From positions 39,588,964 through 39,652,963 of the forward strand of contig NC_049901.1 in assembly GCF_001411555.2 (NCBI RefSeq): a DNA stretch of 64,000 nt, read 5' to 3'. The DNA comes from Juglans regia. Lineage: Eukaryota > Streptophyta > Magnoliopsida > Fagales > Juglandaceae. The notes under the pieces are model-generated. The model was not told the DNA's origin. It was given only the letters and a program-made list of their open reading frames with translations, and did no database searches. The position numbers and the translations under genes were made by a program. Shown piece by piece: positions 12,455-22,915 of this stretch; within the stretch, counting starts at the first letter, position 1; each line of letters starts with the position of its first letter.

Positions 12455-12896
12455 CAGGATGGGGGCGTAATTGATTCGAAAAGGTCAGGGACCTAAAATT
12501 TAGGTCTATTATTTTTGTCAAATCGGATTATTAGCTATTGGTCTGGTCGGTCTATGAACTTTTTTCCTCTTATTTTAACAACAAATTAATACAAAAAATT
12601 AATTAAATTAGTAAAATTAAAATTAAGCGGTATGTTTAACATTTTATATATGATTAATGAATATTAAATCATTTCATTGTATATATGGACAATGGTAATC
12701 ACTTATATGAAAATTACATAATTAATTTATACAACTACTATATAAAGTAATATTACATATAATGTTTAATATATATATACACATTTGGTCTGTCTCAGTC
12801 CGGTCCAGTCGAAAAAAACCACACTTCGAGATCGACCAATAAGACTATCGGTCTGGTCTGTTTTTCCAATTCGAACCGATAATCTTACACCCCTAG
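12455..12896. mobile_element. hAT-like non-autonomous element relic
   Basis: The right end CTTACACCCCTAG (reverse complement CTAGGGGTGTAAG) is typical of plant hAT-type termini. Near the left end is GGGGGCGTAATTGATTCGAA, which loosely mirrors the right end reading GGGGTGTAAGATTATCGG. GGTCTGGTCGGTCT-like words lie near both ends. No 8-bp target duplication is visible, so the left boundary is uncertain. Confidence 0.45.
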
Positions 12897-13255
12897 TTAT
12901 GAGTAGGATATATATGTGTGATCCAAATTCATCAAATCCATCCCTCTTCTGTCGTCTCCTCTGTCATCCTATGCTCTCCACTCGTTTCAATTTCTTCTTC
13001 TTCTTCTTCTTCTTTTATGGCATTGTGGGTCTAGTAAATAGGATGGGTCATTCTCTTGGTAATAATGTCGTGGATCTCTAGTCACGAATCTGAGATCCAT
13101 GGCACTATGGGTCTCTGGTTGCGGCATCATTCTTTGGTCCCTGGCTAGAGACTAATGGAGTTGTCGTTTTATGATTTTAAATTGTTTTTTGTTCAATTTT
13201 TTATTTGATTTTCATTCGATTTTAGTTGGTTGCTTGGATTTTCTATTTATGTTTG

Positions 13256-13900
13256 TGCTAACGTCGTGTTACGCCTGCCTTTGGGTCAGATTTCAGCAAC
13301 TCAGGTTTTTAGGCTGTCACCTGCACATTTAAGCAAACACGAAGAATGGGAAGCCTTGGTGGTGGCTGAGGAGTCAAGTCAGTATATCTTCTTAGTTATT
13401 TGTGAGTAAGTTTAGAGGAATAAGGGAGAGTTTCTCATACCTGAGGGTCAAATTTTATACTAGGTTTCTGACGAGGACAACTCGTACCCAACTATGAGGA
13501 GCACATGTCATTTCTATTGTTCATTCTGTCATAATCCTTTAATGCTACGTGGCTTCTGGGGTGGCGTCATTAAATGCGACATGGAGTCCGGAGAGTGGCA
13601 TGCCTGCTATCAAGAGATCAAAGGTTCTCCATATTTCTCACCTGCCTATCTACACAGGTTTCTGAGAGTATGGTATTAGCAAGGTGGTGTCAGGATAGCG
13701 AGTCTCATCTCCCCCTATTGTCTGCTTTCCTCATGCATGGGTTGCTTCGGGGGTGGGTTTTGCTCAAGGGCCAAGTACTCTGCAGAGGCCAACTGACTCC
13801 TCTTAGTGGAGGGTTGTTGGGTTTAATTAGGCTCTCTGACTTGCTTCCCTTGTGGTCCCTTATGGACTTGCTATATGGGACAATTAGAGGGAGAATTACA
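13256..13900 (-). repeat. 3' LTR of the gypsy element (left side)
   Basis: Begins TGCTAACGTCG and ends GAATTACA on the + strand, so TG...CA. It aligns throughout with 18237-18962: TTTGGGTCAG, GAGAGTTTCTCAT, TGTTCATTCTGTCA, TTGCTTCGGGGGT and GACTCCTC are shared in order. The divergence shows the insertion is old. It is shorter than its partner because of small deletions. Confidence 0.85.
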
Positions 13901-14006
13901 GTTATTCCATCAATTCTCATCGAACTAGTTCGATGGGAATTCCTTCTTGCCTTCGTCACTATGCTATATATTTTTCAGCAGTCGCTGCAGTTGAGATCCT
14001 ATTCCC

Positions 14007-14014
14007 TATAAATA
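14007..14014 (+). promoter_or_regulatory. Candidate TATA box for the antisense extra ORF
   Basis: CCCTATAAATAGGC just outside the left LTR reads toward the + strand extra ORF, against the direction of the element. A second candidate, TCTATTTAAGCCCC, lies near 14330, closer to the ORF. Either would allow separate transcription. This is an inference from sequence. Confidence 0.4.
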
Positions 14015-14456
14015 GGCAGTTATTACATTCCCAACTTTTCTATTTGTCAAGTACCGTGCTCTAGACCATGTATGCATGGCGTTTTCGCGATTTTAAGGAT
14101 GTCAGGCAACGGTTCTCCTTCCGACTTCATTGGCACGTTTCTAATTGTTGGACTTTGCACTTGATTGCATCCCTCCAACCCTTTCAACATTGATGCTGTT
14201 AGACAACTCCTTCTTTCTATGCCGCGTCGCACAATACATGATGTGGGATTTATGCATATCCTACCAGCTTTGTGGAGTGCATGCGTTCACACGATCTTGG
14301 GGAGGCTAACTGTCAATGGGGTCTATTTAAGCCCCTCTCCTTTCGATGTTGGAGTCCATTTTGCCTTCTCTTCATTTCTCAGAGTTATTTGTGCTTGCTC
14401 TTTTTCTTTTCAAATCTCCTTCTATGTGCATCTCGTTTTCCATTTTCATATTCACG

Positions 14457-15612
14457 TGGCTCTCAAGAAATTTTCCCGTCCTGCCCCTAAAAACCTTAAG
14501 CTGGTCAAGCCCCCTGGTTCTTCGCATGTTCTCGGAGGCCTAGACCCCTCTGAGGTTGCACCGAGTCACAAAGATTCGATGGGTTCTCGTGGCGGTCAGT
14601 CGTGACTCCTAGTGAGTTGGAGTCGCTGAAGTCAACTTACAATGTGTCAAGCATTATAGAGTTTGAGGTGTCATCTCCCAATGAAGGCGCCGTGGACTCT
14701 AAAGGGTATGCGTCGAAGGTGGCCATGTACCCTAGCATGTTCTCTAACGGCCTTAGGCTACCTTTCTGTCGTCCAGTTCGTGATGTGTTGGACTACCTGC
14801 ACATGGCACCCACCCAACTCCATCCAAATGCTTGGAGGATTTTGGTATCGTGTTGCGTCATCTGGTGGCGAGCACTGGAGAAGGCAAGTTTCGAGTACCC
14901 TAATTTCACCGCACATGAGTTCCTCATCACCCATAATATTTTGAAGCAGAGTGGCAACACTTGTAGTTTCAGATCTATTCAAGCATTGACTCATTTGGAG
15001 CCGCAGTACAATAGGGTGAAGGGACCCGACGCTTTTTTTTCTTGTCCGATAGGGTATGAGAGTTCTCTGTCGGGTAGTCCAATTAGCATGACTACCCCGT
15101 TTGCTCCATCTGGGGAGTCGTGGGTAATGAAAAGAGCTCCCTACCCTCAGCGACTCTAGAGGAAGTGAGTCGGATCGAGTTCGTTCATGTTTGGGTGAAA
15201 AGCCCACTTGGACGATGCTTTTCCGAGGCCCTTGAGAGTGAAGTTACAAGAACATCACAACTCCAACTTCTGGCTGAACAAGTGGTTGGAAAGGAGGTTT
15301 GAGGAGGCCTTCAAGTCTCTGCAGAGAAATAGGGATTCTCTCAAGCCTAAAGACTAGAGAGTGAAGGCCTTGGAGTTTGAGAAAACCAAGGTTGATCGTG
15401 CGACAGCCACCCATGAGGCCACTATCTTGGACTTGCGCTCTCGCCTTGACAGCGTTGAAGCCTCTCTTCCTCAATTGCGTGAGGAGTTCTCGCACGTCCG
15501 CTTGACTCATGACGATGCCTGGAACTACGACTACTTTAAGGATTTGGAGAGAATGAGAGATCATGTGCTGTTGAATCCCCAAAATAATTTGAGGGCACTG
15601 AAAGTGCAATAA
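14457..15612 (+). pseudogene. Decayed extra ORF with Transposase_28-like ("putative gypsy type transposon") domain and coiled coil
   Basis: Read over several frames, this gives a basic start (ALKKFSRPAPKNLK), then TPSELESLKSTYNV, then GLRLPFCRPVRDVLDYLHMA and PTQLHPNAWRILVSCCVIWW. That order is typical of the plant gypsy-associated domain PF04195. A heptad-rich C-terminus follows (LRSRLDSVEASLPQLREEF, about 15430-15500). The frame is broken: a stop near 14603 before the domain, a shift near 15120, and stops or shifts near 15300-15358. The expected first ATG reads GTG at 14457. It lies antisense to gag-pol. The longest intact piece is 14602-15159. Function of such ORFs is not established; a DNA- or RNA-binding role has only been suggested. 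Confidence 0.7.
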
Positions 15613-15849
15613 CTCCCTCTGGACCTAGCGGCACTGAAGCATGGCTTCTTGATAGGGAAAGAGCTCATCCTAAGTGCACTCTTAGACAAACTGAACATTC
15701 ATCCTCCTATATCGATGTATTTCTTTTTCTTCTGTTTATAATGTACTTTGCTATAATATTAATGAAGTTTCTCATGTATGTTTTTCTCTCTTCTAGGGAT
15801 GATGAACAACAACGAGTAATGTTTTTCTGTTATTACAATTATAAACTTG

Positions 15850-17215
15850 GGTAGTGGAGAGAACGGGCCCACATTTTATGGGGAGAGAGGATGGGATGCC
15901 TTAGGCTAAGCCATTCTCTTTGGTTTTCCCGAGGGGCGTGAGTCACCGTGTAGTCGAGGAGTTGTCTCGCTCTGGCTTTCCATTTGGTAGAGGAGGAGTT
16001 CGAAGAGGATTTTGAGGCACTACTTGTTTGGTATTCTGTCATTAGAGATGACGTAATGTCAGGCTGTCAAAGGAGATTCCCTAGGCTAAGCCCGCTCCTT
16101 TGGTCTCCCTGAGAAGACGTCTAATGTACCGTTAGAAAAAATAAATAAGTTAACATAATTCATTCTCGACATACGAGTGTAAAATTTGCAAACCTAGGAT
16201 ATTTTGCTGGAGTTGTGAGGTGTTAGTCGTTTGGAGTTATGTTTGGTGGAGAAAGATCGTGGCGAGGAGTCTGAGGCGTTGCTTGGGTAGTTGAAGGACT
16301 AGACCCGCTCTCAGTCAGGGGAAGGGTTTGGATGCCTTAGGCCAAGCCCGCCCTTTTGGTCTCCCGAGGAGGTAATTTGTTGGACGGCTGAGAAGCTAGT
16401 AAGCTCTTCGCCTTATAAGGCTAGGGTAAGTTGTCGAATAGTTTGAGACAAAACTCACTCCCACCAGTTGACATCACAGGGAATGTAAGTGTTGGGTCGT
16501 CTAACTTAATCTCACTTTTCGTCGTGGCAAACGACGTGAGAAGTTGCCGGGCAGCCGAGGGCTAGACCCGCTCTCCATCGTGGGAGGGGTGAGATGCGCC
16601 TTAAGTCATCTCGCCCTATATCTCCCACGGGGAGGTAAGTTGTCGGGCATTTTGAGACTGGACCCACTCCCGCTCTCTACCGCAAGAAGGATAAAGCAAC
16701 CTCTAGCATGACTCATCCCTTTGATGCATCGTAGGGAGGTAAGTATTGGACAACTATGAAGCTGGTCCAATCTTCATCGTGATGGGGGCGGGGTAATTTG
16801 TTAGAGGAGTTGAGGAACTAGACCCACTCTCCCCACGAGTGAGGTTGGGCCGTCTGCCTGCTTGCCCGCCTTCTAATCTTCATGAGATTGGACCCGCTCC
16901 CACCCGTTGACATCATAAGGAAGGTAAGTGTTGGGTCAGGCTAGCACTGACCCCACTTTTCATCATGGTAGAAGTCAAGGTAAGTTGTCAGACAGTTGAA
17001 ATGGCCTTAAGGCTCATCTCGCCCTTTATCTCACGTGGGGAGGTAAGTTGTCGGGCAGTCTGGGATAGGACTCGCTCCCACTCCTGCCTATTGACCCTTA
17101 CAAGGAACGTAAGTGTCGAGCAGCTGAGGTTTGGCCCGCTCTCCACTGCCACAAGGATAGAGCAGCCTCTGGCCTGACTCATCCCTTTGGTGCTTCACGA
17201 GGGGGTAGGTAGTCG
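15850..17215. repeat. Degenerate tandem array inside the gypsy element
   Basis: Recurring words in the same order: GGTAAGTTGTCGGGCA or variants (around 16630, 16985, 17042, related GTAAGTGTTGGGTC at 16485 and 16923), GACCCGCTC or variants, and CTTAGGCCAAGCCCGC-type words followed by TGGTCTCCC. At least eight imperfect units of roughly 100-200 bp are visible. No reading frame survives across it. Such arrays are common in the untranslated regions of Tat-type gypsy elements. Confidence 0.7.
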
Positions 17216-17226
17216 TTGATGGAGAT

Positions 17227-17440
17227 AACTGATTGAGATTACTTCAATGGAGATTACATTGATGGAAATTACGTTGATAGAGATTACGTTGATGGCGATT
17301 ATGTCAATGGAGATTACGTTGGTAGATATTACATTGATGGAGATTACGTTAATGGAAATTACGTTGATAGAGATTATGTCGGTGAAAATTACATCGATGG
17401 AGATTTCGTTGGTAGAGATTACGTTGGTGGAGGTATGCTG
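17227..17440. repeat. 15-bp minisatellite, about 14 copies
   Basis: Units of the form TTGATGGAGATTACG follow one another with point changes but almost constant 15-bp length. Because 15 is a multiple of three, open frames run through on both strands; they are a consequence of the repeat. It lies between the end of pol and the larger degenerate array of the element. Confidence 0.9.
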
Positions 17441-17534
17441 ATGGGCAAGACGTATTTTATCCATGAAAAGTCACACTTTCATTAATGGAGTTTACACTAT
17501 TGATACGAGAATGCAAGTTACATATCTCAAAGTT

Positions 17535-17690
17535 TTTTAGTAATAAAACTTCCGCAGGTGTTTGGTGTTCCATAAGTATGGCGGCCCGTTCCCTTGAGAG
17601 TCTAGAAGTCAGTAGGAGCCTGGGAGGTTGTTGGCGGTGACCACGTAGGTGCCTTCCCATAATTGGCCCAGCTTTCCTTCGTCTTGGATA
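17535..17690 (-). pseudogene. C-terminal remnant of gypsy pol
   Basis: On the minus strand one frame reads GKLGQLWEGTYVVTANNLPGSY, then a stop, then LLDSQGNGPPYLWNTKHLRKFYY and a terminal stop. This is the usual end of plant Ty3/gypsy polyproteins: a GKLGPxWEGPY-type motif, then a PxPxxWNxxHLRxYY-type end. The upstream enzymatic domains are missing. Confidence 0.7.
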
Positions 17691-17822
17691 GGAGCCTGGG
17701 CGGTTGCTAATTTTTTTGGTAGCTTCTAGGCAACTCAGGTTCAAAGGGATCAACTCTAGTAGTTCGTCCATCTCTACCTTCTTGAGCCCTTACTCGTCTC
17801 GGACCTCCCCCTCTGCTGAGGT

Positions 17823-18131
17823 CTACTCGAGTTGGGGTGGGAGGTCATGGCCATCGATCGAGAAGTGGACCGCATGTACCTCAACACTCTTGGGCTTCAA
17901 CTCTCGCACGTAACGCTCTCGTGCCATGACCTGCATGTTTTTCCTTTCTTCTTCTGTGTCGTCTCCTTCTCCTGCATTCCTGGGTCCCACGTGCTCATTG
18001 TTGCACGGTTCCACTTCATTTTATGGTTCATTGGTGGTTGCTTTGAGCATCTCGTTTTCGTTCTGGAGGGTCTCCACCTCAGTAGTCAATTTTCTCCTCA
18101 GTTGTTCCATTGCGGTGAATCTCGCTTCCAT
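17823..18131 (-). pseudogene. N-terminal remnant of gypsy gag
   Basis: Starting at the minus-strand ATG at 18131: MEARFTAMEQLRRKLTTEVE, then a Leu/Glu-rich stretch and one in-frame stop (codon 37), after which the same frame continues for about 65 codons to 17823. It lies about 105 bp inside the 5' LTR, where gag should start. The charged, coiled-coil-prone character fits gag N-termini. Confidence 0.55.
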
Positions 18132-18236
18132 GTTTGTTGATTTTGTTTTTTATTGTCCCCAAGTTGTTTGGGAGCGGGTTGTAGCAGGCATACGAAGGAC
18201 ACATGAAGTCTATAAAGATCCCATAGATGACGCCAC

Positions 18237-18962
18237 TATTAGCGTCGTGTTTCACGTGCCTTTGGGTTAGGTTCTTGCAACTCGGGTCTTCGAGCTTTGA
18301 CATGCACACTTAAGCAAACATGGAGAATATGGGGCCTTGGTGATGGACGGGGAGTCTCCGATGCTAAAGTAAGTAAATCTCCTTAGTAGTTTGTACGTAA
18401 GCTTAAAGGAATCAATGAGAGTTTCTCATTCCTGGATGTCAACTTTTATACTAGATTTCTCATGGGGACAGATAGTACCTGACTTTGATGAGCTTATGTC
18501 CTTTTCACTGTTCATTCTGTCAGAATCTTTTACTACGGTGTGGCTTCTAGGGCAGCGTCATTAAATGTAGCATAGAGTCTGGAAAGTGGCGTCATTAATC
18601 CAGTGTGGCTCCCTAATTCACTTTACCTAGCAGGTGTTCCCTGTTGAGCCCTTCCATGCCTGTTGTCAGAAGATCAAGAGTTCTCTATATTTCTGACCCG
18701 CCTGCTTGCACAGGTTCCTAAGGGTAGGATATTAGGGGGTGGTGCAGGACGACGCGTTTCATCTCCCCCTACTATCTACTTTCCCGATGCATGGGTTGCT
18801 TCGGGGGTAGATTTTGCTCGTAGGCCGAGTAGTCTGTAGAGACCCACTGACTCCTCCGAGTGGAGGGTAGTTGGGCTTGGCTAAGCTTGACCAAGCTCTC
18901 TGACTTACTTCCCCCGAAATCTTTCGTGGACTTGCAATATGATTCGATAGGGTTCCCTTACA
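18237..18962 (-). repeat. 5' LTR of the gypsy element (right side)
   Basis: Aligns with the left LTR. The expected terminal TG at 18237 reads TA, a point change. Its minus strand carries CTAGTATAAAAG near 18450, a TATA box in the sense direction of the element. The putative primer-binding site starts immediately inside, at 18236 on the minus strand. Confidence 0.85.
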
Positions 18963-18967
18963 GTTTA

Positions 18968-21890
18968 AATATGTTTTTGTTTCGATTTTAGTTGTCAATG
19001 GTTTAGAAACGGAGGAGCGACCGGTTGTTGCCCTCCATTGATTTGTTTGTATGACTGGGACGGATAGGCTCTCTGTAATAAGGGTGCTACCCGTACCCCC
19101 ATCTCGCCCCCCGCCTCGCTCCCCACTTAACTCAATTACTCATTAGGTCTATAATTTTTTTTTAGATTCAAATTATAATATAATTAAAATTTATACATTA
19201 AAAAATAATATAAACTCATTAGAATTTTAGTTTGGATTGTCTTAGCCGCATTGACCAACTTTTATATATGAGGTCAAAACAATTCATTAACTTGAATTCA
19301 ATTTCAAGTTTTAAACAAATTATATATATATTATTTTTTATATTATAAGGGAAGGGTGCTGAGCGGGAGATGGGGTGGGGCCCTGCTGGGGTCAGCCCGC
19401 CCCCACCCCCGCTTGGGATCTCGCATGCGGGTCAGGGGCCTCCGCCCCAGCATGGGCAGTGCGGGGTAGCCCATGTTGACTACCTCCATTATAAAGTAGT
19501 GCGAGACTGCCTTACAGGGGTGAGGTAGGGAGGGGCAGGCCCTCGCTGCCCACCCTAAGTTTGTAAGGCAAGCACGACCCAATTCTAGGCTTTTTAGGTC
19601 CGGACCGGACCGATTCCATTTAATATGTATTTTAATTTATTTTTTTAAATATTCTATATAATATATAATTATATATAAGATAATATTATTATAATTTATA
19701 AAATAAAAGTTTAATCTTAAACATGACAATTTAATTGATCATATGTTTTAAACATAAAATATATATATTAATAATATTTTATCATAAATTAATTTAAAAA
19801 TAAACTTAAATTGTAAAACTTTAAACTGAAATTTATAAATCACATCAATATTTTTTTATCACTTAAAATCAGTTTAAAATTGAAAAACAAATCTTAAATA
19901 TCAAAAGATTTGATATTTATAATATACCAAAGTTGTAAATAAGATTATTAAAATATTATTTACCAAAAAAGAAAGAAAATCACTCAAATATCATTACCAA
20001 ATTTTTATGGCCTAATAAATTCTTAATATATATATTTTTTTGATAAGTAGATAATACATTAGTAAATTAGTAATATTAATATATATTACTAATTTACATT
20101 TTATGGCCTAATGCTAATAGTCTAATATTATATTACTATTAGTAATATAATTTAAGTCTATATATAAATTAATATATAAATCAGTATACTAAATAATTAC
20201 ATATGAAATAATGATATAGTAATACTAATACTATTAGTAATTTAGTATTTGCATACTAATACTATCACTATAGTCTATCAATAATGTAGTTATAATAAAT
20301 TAAACTCACTATAACAAACACTAATATACAGTTATTCTAATATATCATATAGTTATAATAAATACTAATATATAGTTATTTTAATACTAATAGTATTAGA
20401 CTATTGGTAATAATTTTGATAAATACATTATTGTATTAGGAAACGGCGCCGTTGCCTCTCCAGTATCCCAAATTCCCAATCTAAGACCCGCGCTTCTCTT
20501 CCTCACTCTCTTATTCTACCTCTCTGCCCTCTCACGCGGCCACGGCCCACGCCGTTGCACTGTGCACATCTCGCCGTCGACCCCTCAGTCTGAGTCCCCT
20601 CCCTCTCGCCGTCGCCCCCTCAGAAACACAGACCCGCTCTCTCGCCGTTGCACCTCCCCTCACGGCCTCACCTCTCGAGCCGTTCCCATCACGCACACAG
20701 CCCCTCGGCGCCTCTCTCAACGCTGCGCTGCCCGCTCTGTCTCTCACCATCTCACTCTCACGCAGCCCTCCCATCTCTCACGCAGCCTTCAGCCCCTCTC
20801 TCACGTCTCTCTGTCTTCGACGGTAATTTTTCACACTTATTTTTTTTTCCATCCATTTCACTTATTTAAGTTATTTGAAATATGGTATGAATCATAATCA
20901 GACTTTATATATAGCTAGTGATCTGTAATATCTGTATATGTATGTGTGTGTGTGTGTGTTGTTTTTCATGAACTTGGATGAACTTTTTATAAATGTTTGT
21001 GTTAATCCGATGTAGTTTGCATGGTAGCCCTTCAAATTTTCAGATTGCAGGCTGCCTATATTTAGTTATAGAGTTAAGTTATTTTGCTATAACTCTTTTT
21101 ACAACCCGGTTCCAAATGGAGGGTAGTTATGTAAAATTTGAATTTAAATAAATCTGAATTTTAATGTTTTTAATGAAATGAATGTATCACATTAAGTTGT
21201 AAAATAATTATATGAATATTATTCTTATTACTTATAATATGTTAGTAGCAATGCACAACATTTCGAGGTTGCTAGGAATTAATTTCTACAAGTTCTAAGG
21301 TTCAAGTAGCAAATGTTAAACCATAAACATGAATGTTGGATTTACTGATAGAGAGAAGATCTATGTACAGTGCAGATTACAACATAACACTCATTCCATT
21401 CTCTCCATCCATTTTCATACAACATAGGCCCTCAACAGTCTCAACAAGTCTTGGTCTTCAAACAAATTCATAGAGAGGATCTAGCTAACATGTTTTATGG
21501 CAAAGAGAGGATCTATTCATTTCTATTTATCAGGATAAGCTAACATCTGTTCCCCTAACAATTAAAACCTGCAGCTTGCTTATATATATATATATAATAT
21601 ATGTATGTATGTATGTTTAGACAACATATGATATATAAAATTGACTTTTTGTACTGATCATGCATTTATATTGCAATTCTTTTCTTGTCATTTATATTGC
21701 TATCTTTTGAGTTTTTTGTACTGATCAGATTTTGGAATAAAAGTATAAAACAGGTTTTTTTTTAACAAATTTGCATTTTATTAAAACTGAAAAATTGGAC
21801 CGAACCAGACTAGAACCGGTAAAACCGGAAGTACTGGTTTAAGGGGGTAACCGGTGTGTAATTTGTTTTTGAGGACCGAACTAAACCGGT
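18968..21890. other. AT-rich region with GC-rich blocks, probably a decayed hAT-type element
   Basis: 19075-19140 and 19350-19580 are G- or C-rich with no usable frame. 19600-20430 is extremely AT-rich. 20438-20820 switches to a C-rich, CpG-containing block that opens with the palindrome AACGGCGCCGTT and contains repeated CTCTCTCACG words. 21770-21900 ends in ACCGGTTACACCTCTAG, like the hAT terminus near 12890. A plausible reading is the 5' regulatory part of a deleted hAT transposon. The left terminus is not identified. Confidence 0.35.
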
Positions 21891-21931
21891 TACACCTCTA
21901 GATCTGGCCATAGGTGTAGAATGTGGCCTCT

Positions 21932-22331
21932 ATTATTTTTTTTGATAAGTAATAACTTTATTAAGCACAATGTAATAGGCAAAGTCCGAGTACACAGGAA
22001 GTATACACAAGAAACACCTAATACATTCTAAAACTTAGAAAAACGAAGACAAGAACTCGTTTACAGCCCCACCCTTCAGTACAATAGCAGAGAACCAGCT
22101 AAGTAGAATGCTTATAAAAAACTTCCAAAATGCATCTCTATTGCGTTCCCGATCATTAAAGCACCTCTCATTTCTTTCCAACCAAATACACCACATAATA
22201 CACAATGGCATCATTTTCCATGCAGCTGCCACTTGGGAACTCATTTGAAAGTTGGTCCAACATGTTAGGAAGTCGACCACTGCTTCTGGCATAACCCAGC
22301 ACAGCCCAACCCTTCCAAACACACCATCCCA
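21932..22331 (-). mobile_element. 5'-truncated LINE (non-LTR retrotransposon), 3' end only
   Basis: On the minus strand a frame of about 100 codons ends near 22035 and contains PLCIMWCIWLERNERCFNDR, typical of the zinc-knuckle C-terminus of plant L1-type reverse transcriptase proteins. It is followed by a short 3' UTR ending TTATTACTTATCAAAAAAAA, the usual LINE tail. The left flank TGGCCTCT (21924-21931) and right flank TGGCCTTT (22332-22339) may be an aged target duplication. The insertion lies at the edge of the minisatellite that follows. Confidence 0.8.
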
Positions 22332-22915
22332 TGGCCTTTGTTTTGAGTGCAATCACTTTGGTGACAAAGTGATTTATGTTCAGCTTGGCTATTCGCAAAA
22401 TGCACAATCCTGCCACGGGAGTAAACAATAGAATGCACAACCCTGTCATGAGGGTAACTAGTAGAATACACAACCCTTGCACGGGGTAAGCATGACCTCT
22501 GTTTTGAGTGCAATCACTTTAGTAACAAAGTGATGTATGTTCTGCTTGGCTATCTGTAGAATGTACAACCCTGCCACGGGGTAAACATGACCTCTATTTT
22601 GAGTCATCACTTTGGTGACAAAGTGATGTATATTTTGCTTGGCTATCTGCAAAATGCACAACCCTGCCATGTGGTAAACATGACATCTGTTTTGAGTGCA
22701 ATCACTTTAGTGAGTGATTGATTTATGTTCTGTTTGGCTCTCCGTAGAATGCACAACCTTGCCATGGGAGTAAACATAGCCTTTGTTTTGGGTGCAATCA
22801 CCTCGGTGACAAAGTGATTTATGTTCTGCTTGGCTATCTTCATAATGCACAACCCTCCTCTCACAAGGTAAACATGATCTCTGTTTTGAGTACACTCACT
22901 TTAGTGACAAGAGCC
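22332..22915. repeat. Minisatellite of about 95-115 bp units, about six copies
   Basis: Units contain, in order, GTTTTGAGTGCAATCACTTT, a TGACAAAGTGAT word, TATGTTCTGCTTGGCTATCT, AGAATGCACAACCCTGCCA and GGTAAACATGACCTCT. Starts of the GTTTTGAGT word are near 22340, 22500, 22690 and 22882, with variants near 22597 and 22785. Units differ by point changes and small deletions. Overlapping minus-strand frames across it are repeat artefacts. Confidence 0.85.

Larger units (their letters stand above)
13256..18962 (-). mobile_element. Internally deleted Ty3/gypsy LTR retrotransposon (minus orientation) with an antisense extra ORF
   Basis: Two related LTRs (13256-13900 and 18237-18962) bound the element. 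Flanking pentamers GTTTG (13251-13255) and GTTTA (18963-18967) fit an aged target duplication. Orientation is minus: inside the right LTR the minus strand reads TGGCGTCATCTATGGGATC, close to the TGGCGCC-type primer-binding site of many plant gypsy elements. The LTRs also carry a minus-strand TATAAAAG. A gag start (18131 downward) is followed almost directly by the last residues of pol (about 17690-17535); protease, RT, RNase H and integrase are absent. Between pol and the left LTR lie a 15-bp minisatellite, a degenerate tandem array, and a decayed + strand ORF. This layout matches the Tat lineage of Ty3/gypsy. It needs an autonomous partner to move. Confidence 0.8.

Noticed and set aside
14165..14605. 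146-codon + strand frame upstream of the antisense retroelement ORF
   Set aside because: Only its last part (from ALKKFSRPAPK) resembles the extra ORF; the first 95 codons lie in the presumed leader and look non-coding.
17195..17464. Low-complexity proteins with ISINVIS or MEITLIE repeats on both strands
   Set aside because: Direct products of the 15-bp minisatellite, with no flanking coding sequence.
13256..18962. Reading the gypsy element as + strand because the longest frame is on +
   Set aside because: LTR TATA, primer-binding-like site, gag start and pol end are all on the minus strand; the + frame is the antisense extra ORF.
20532..20897. Arg/Ser/Pro-rich frames of up to 111 codons on both strands
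   Set aside because: C-rich, low-complexity DNA lacks stops in several frames; no domain, and the block looks like a promoter or leader of a transposon.
22168..22895. Series of minus-strand frames with IAKQNIHHFVTKVI-type repeats
   Set aside because: They are translations of the minisatellite in different frames; each ends within a unit or two.
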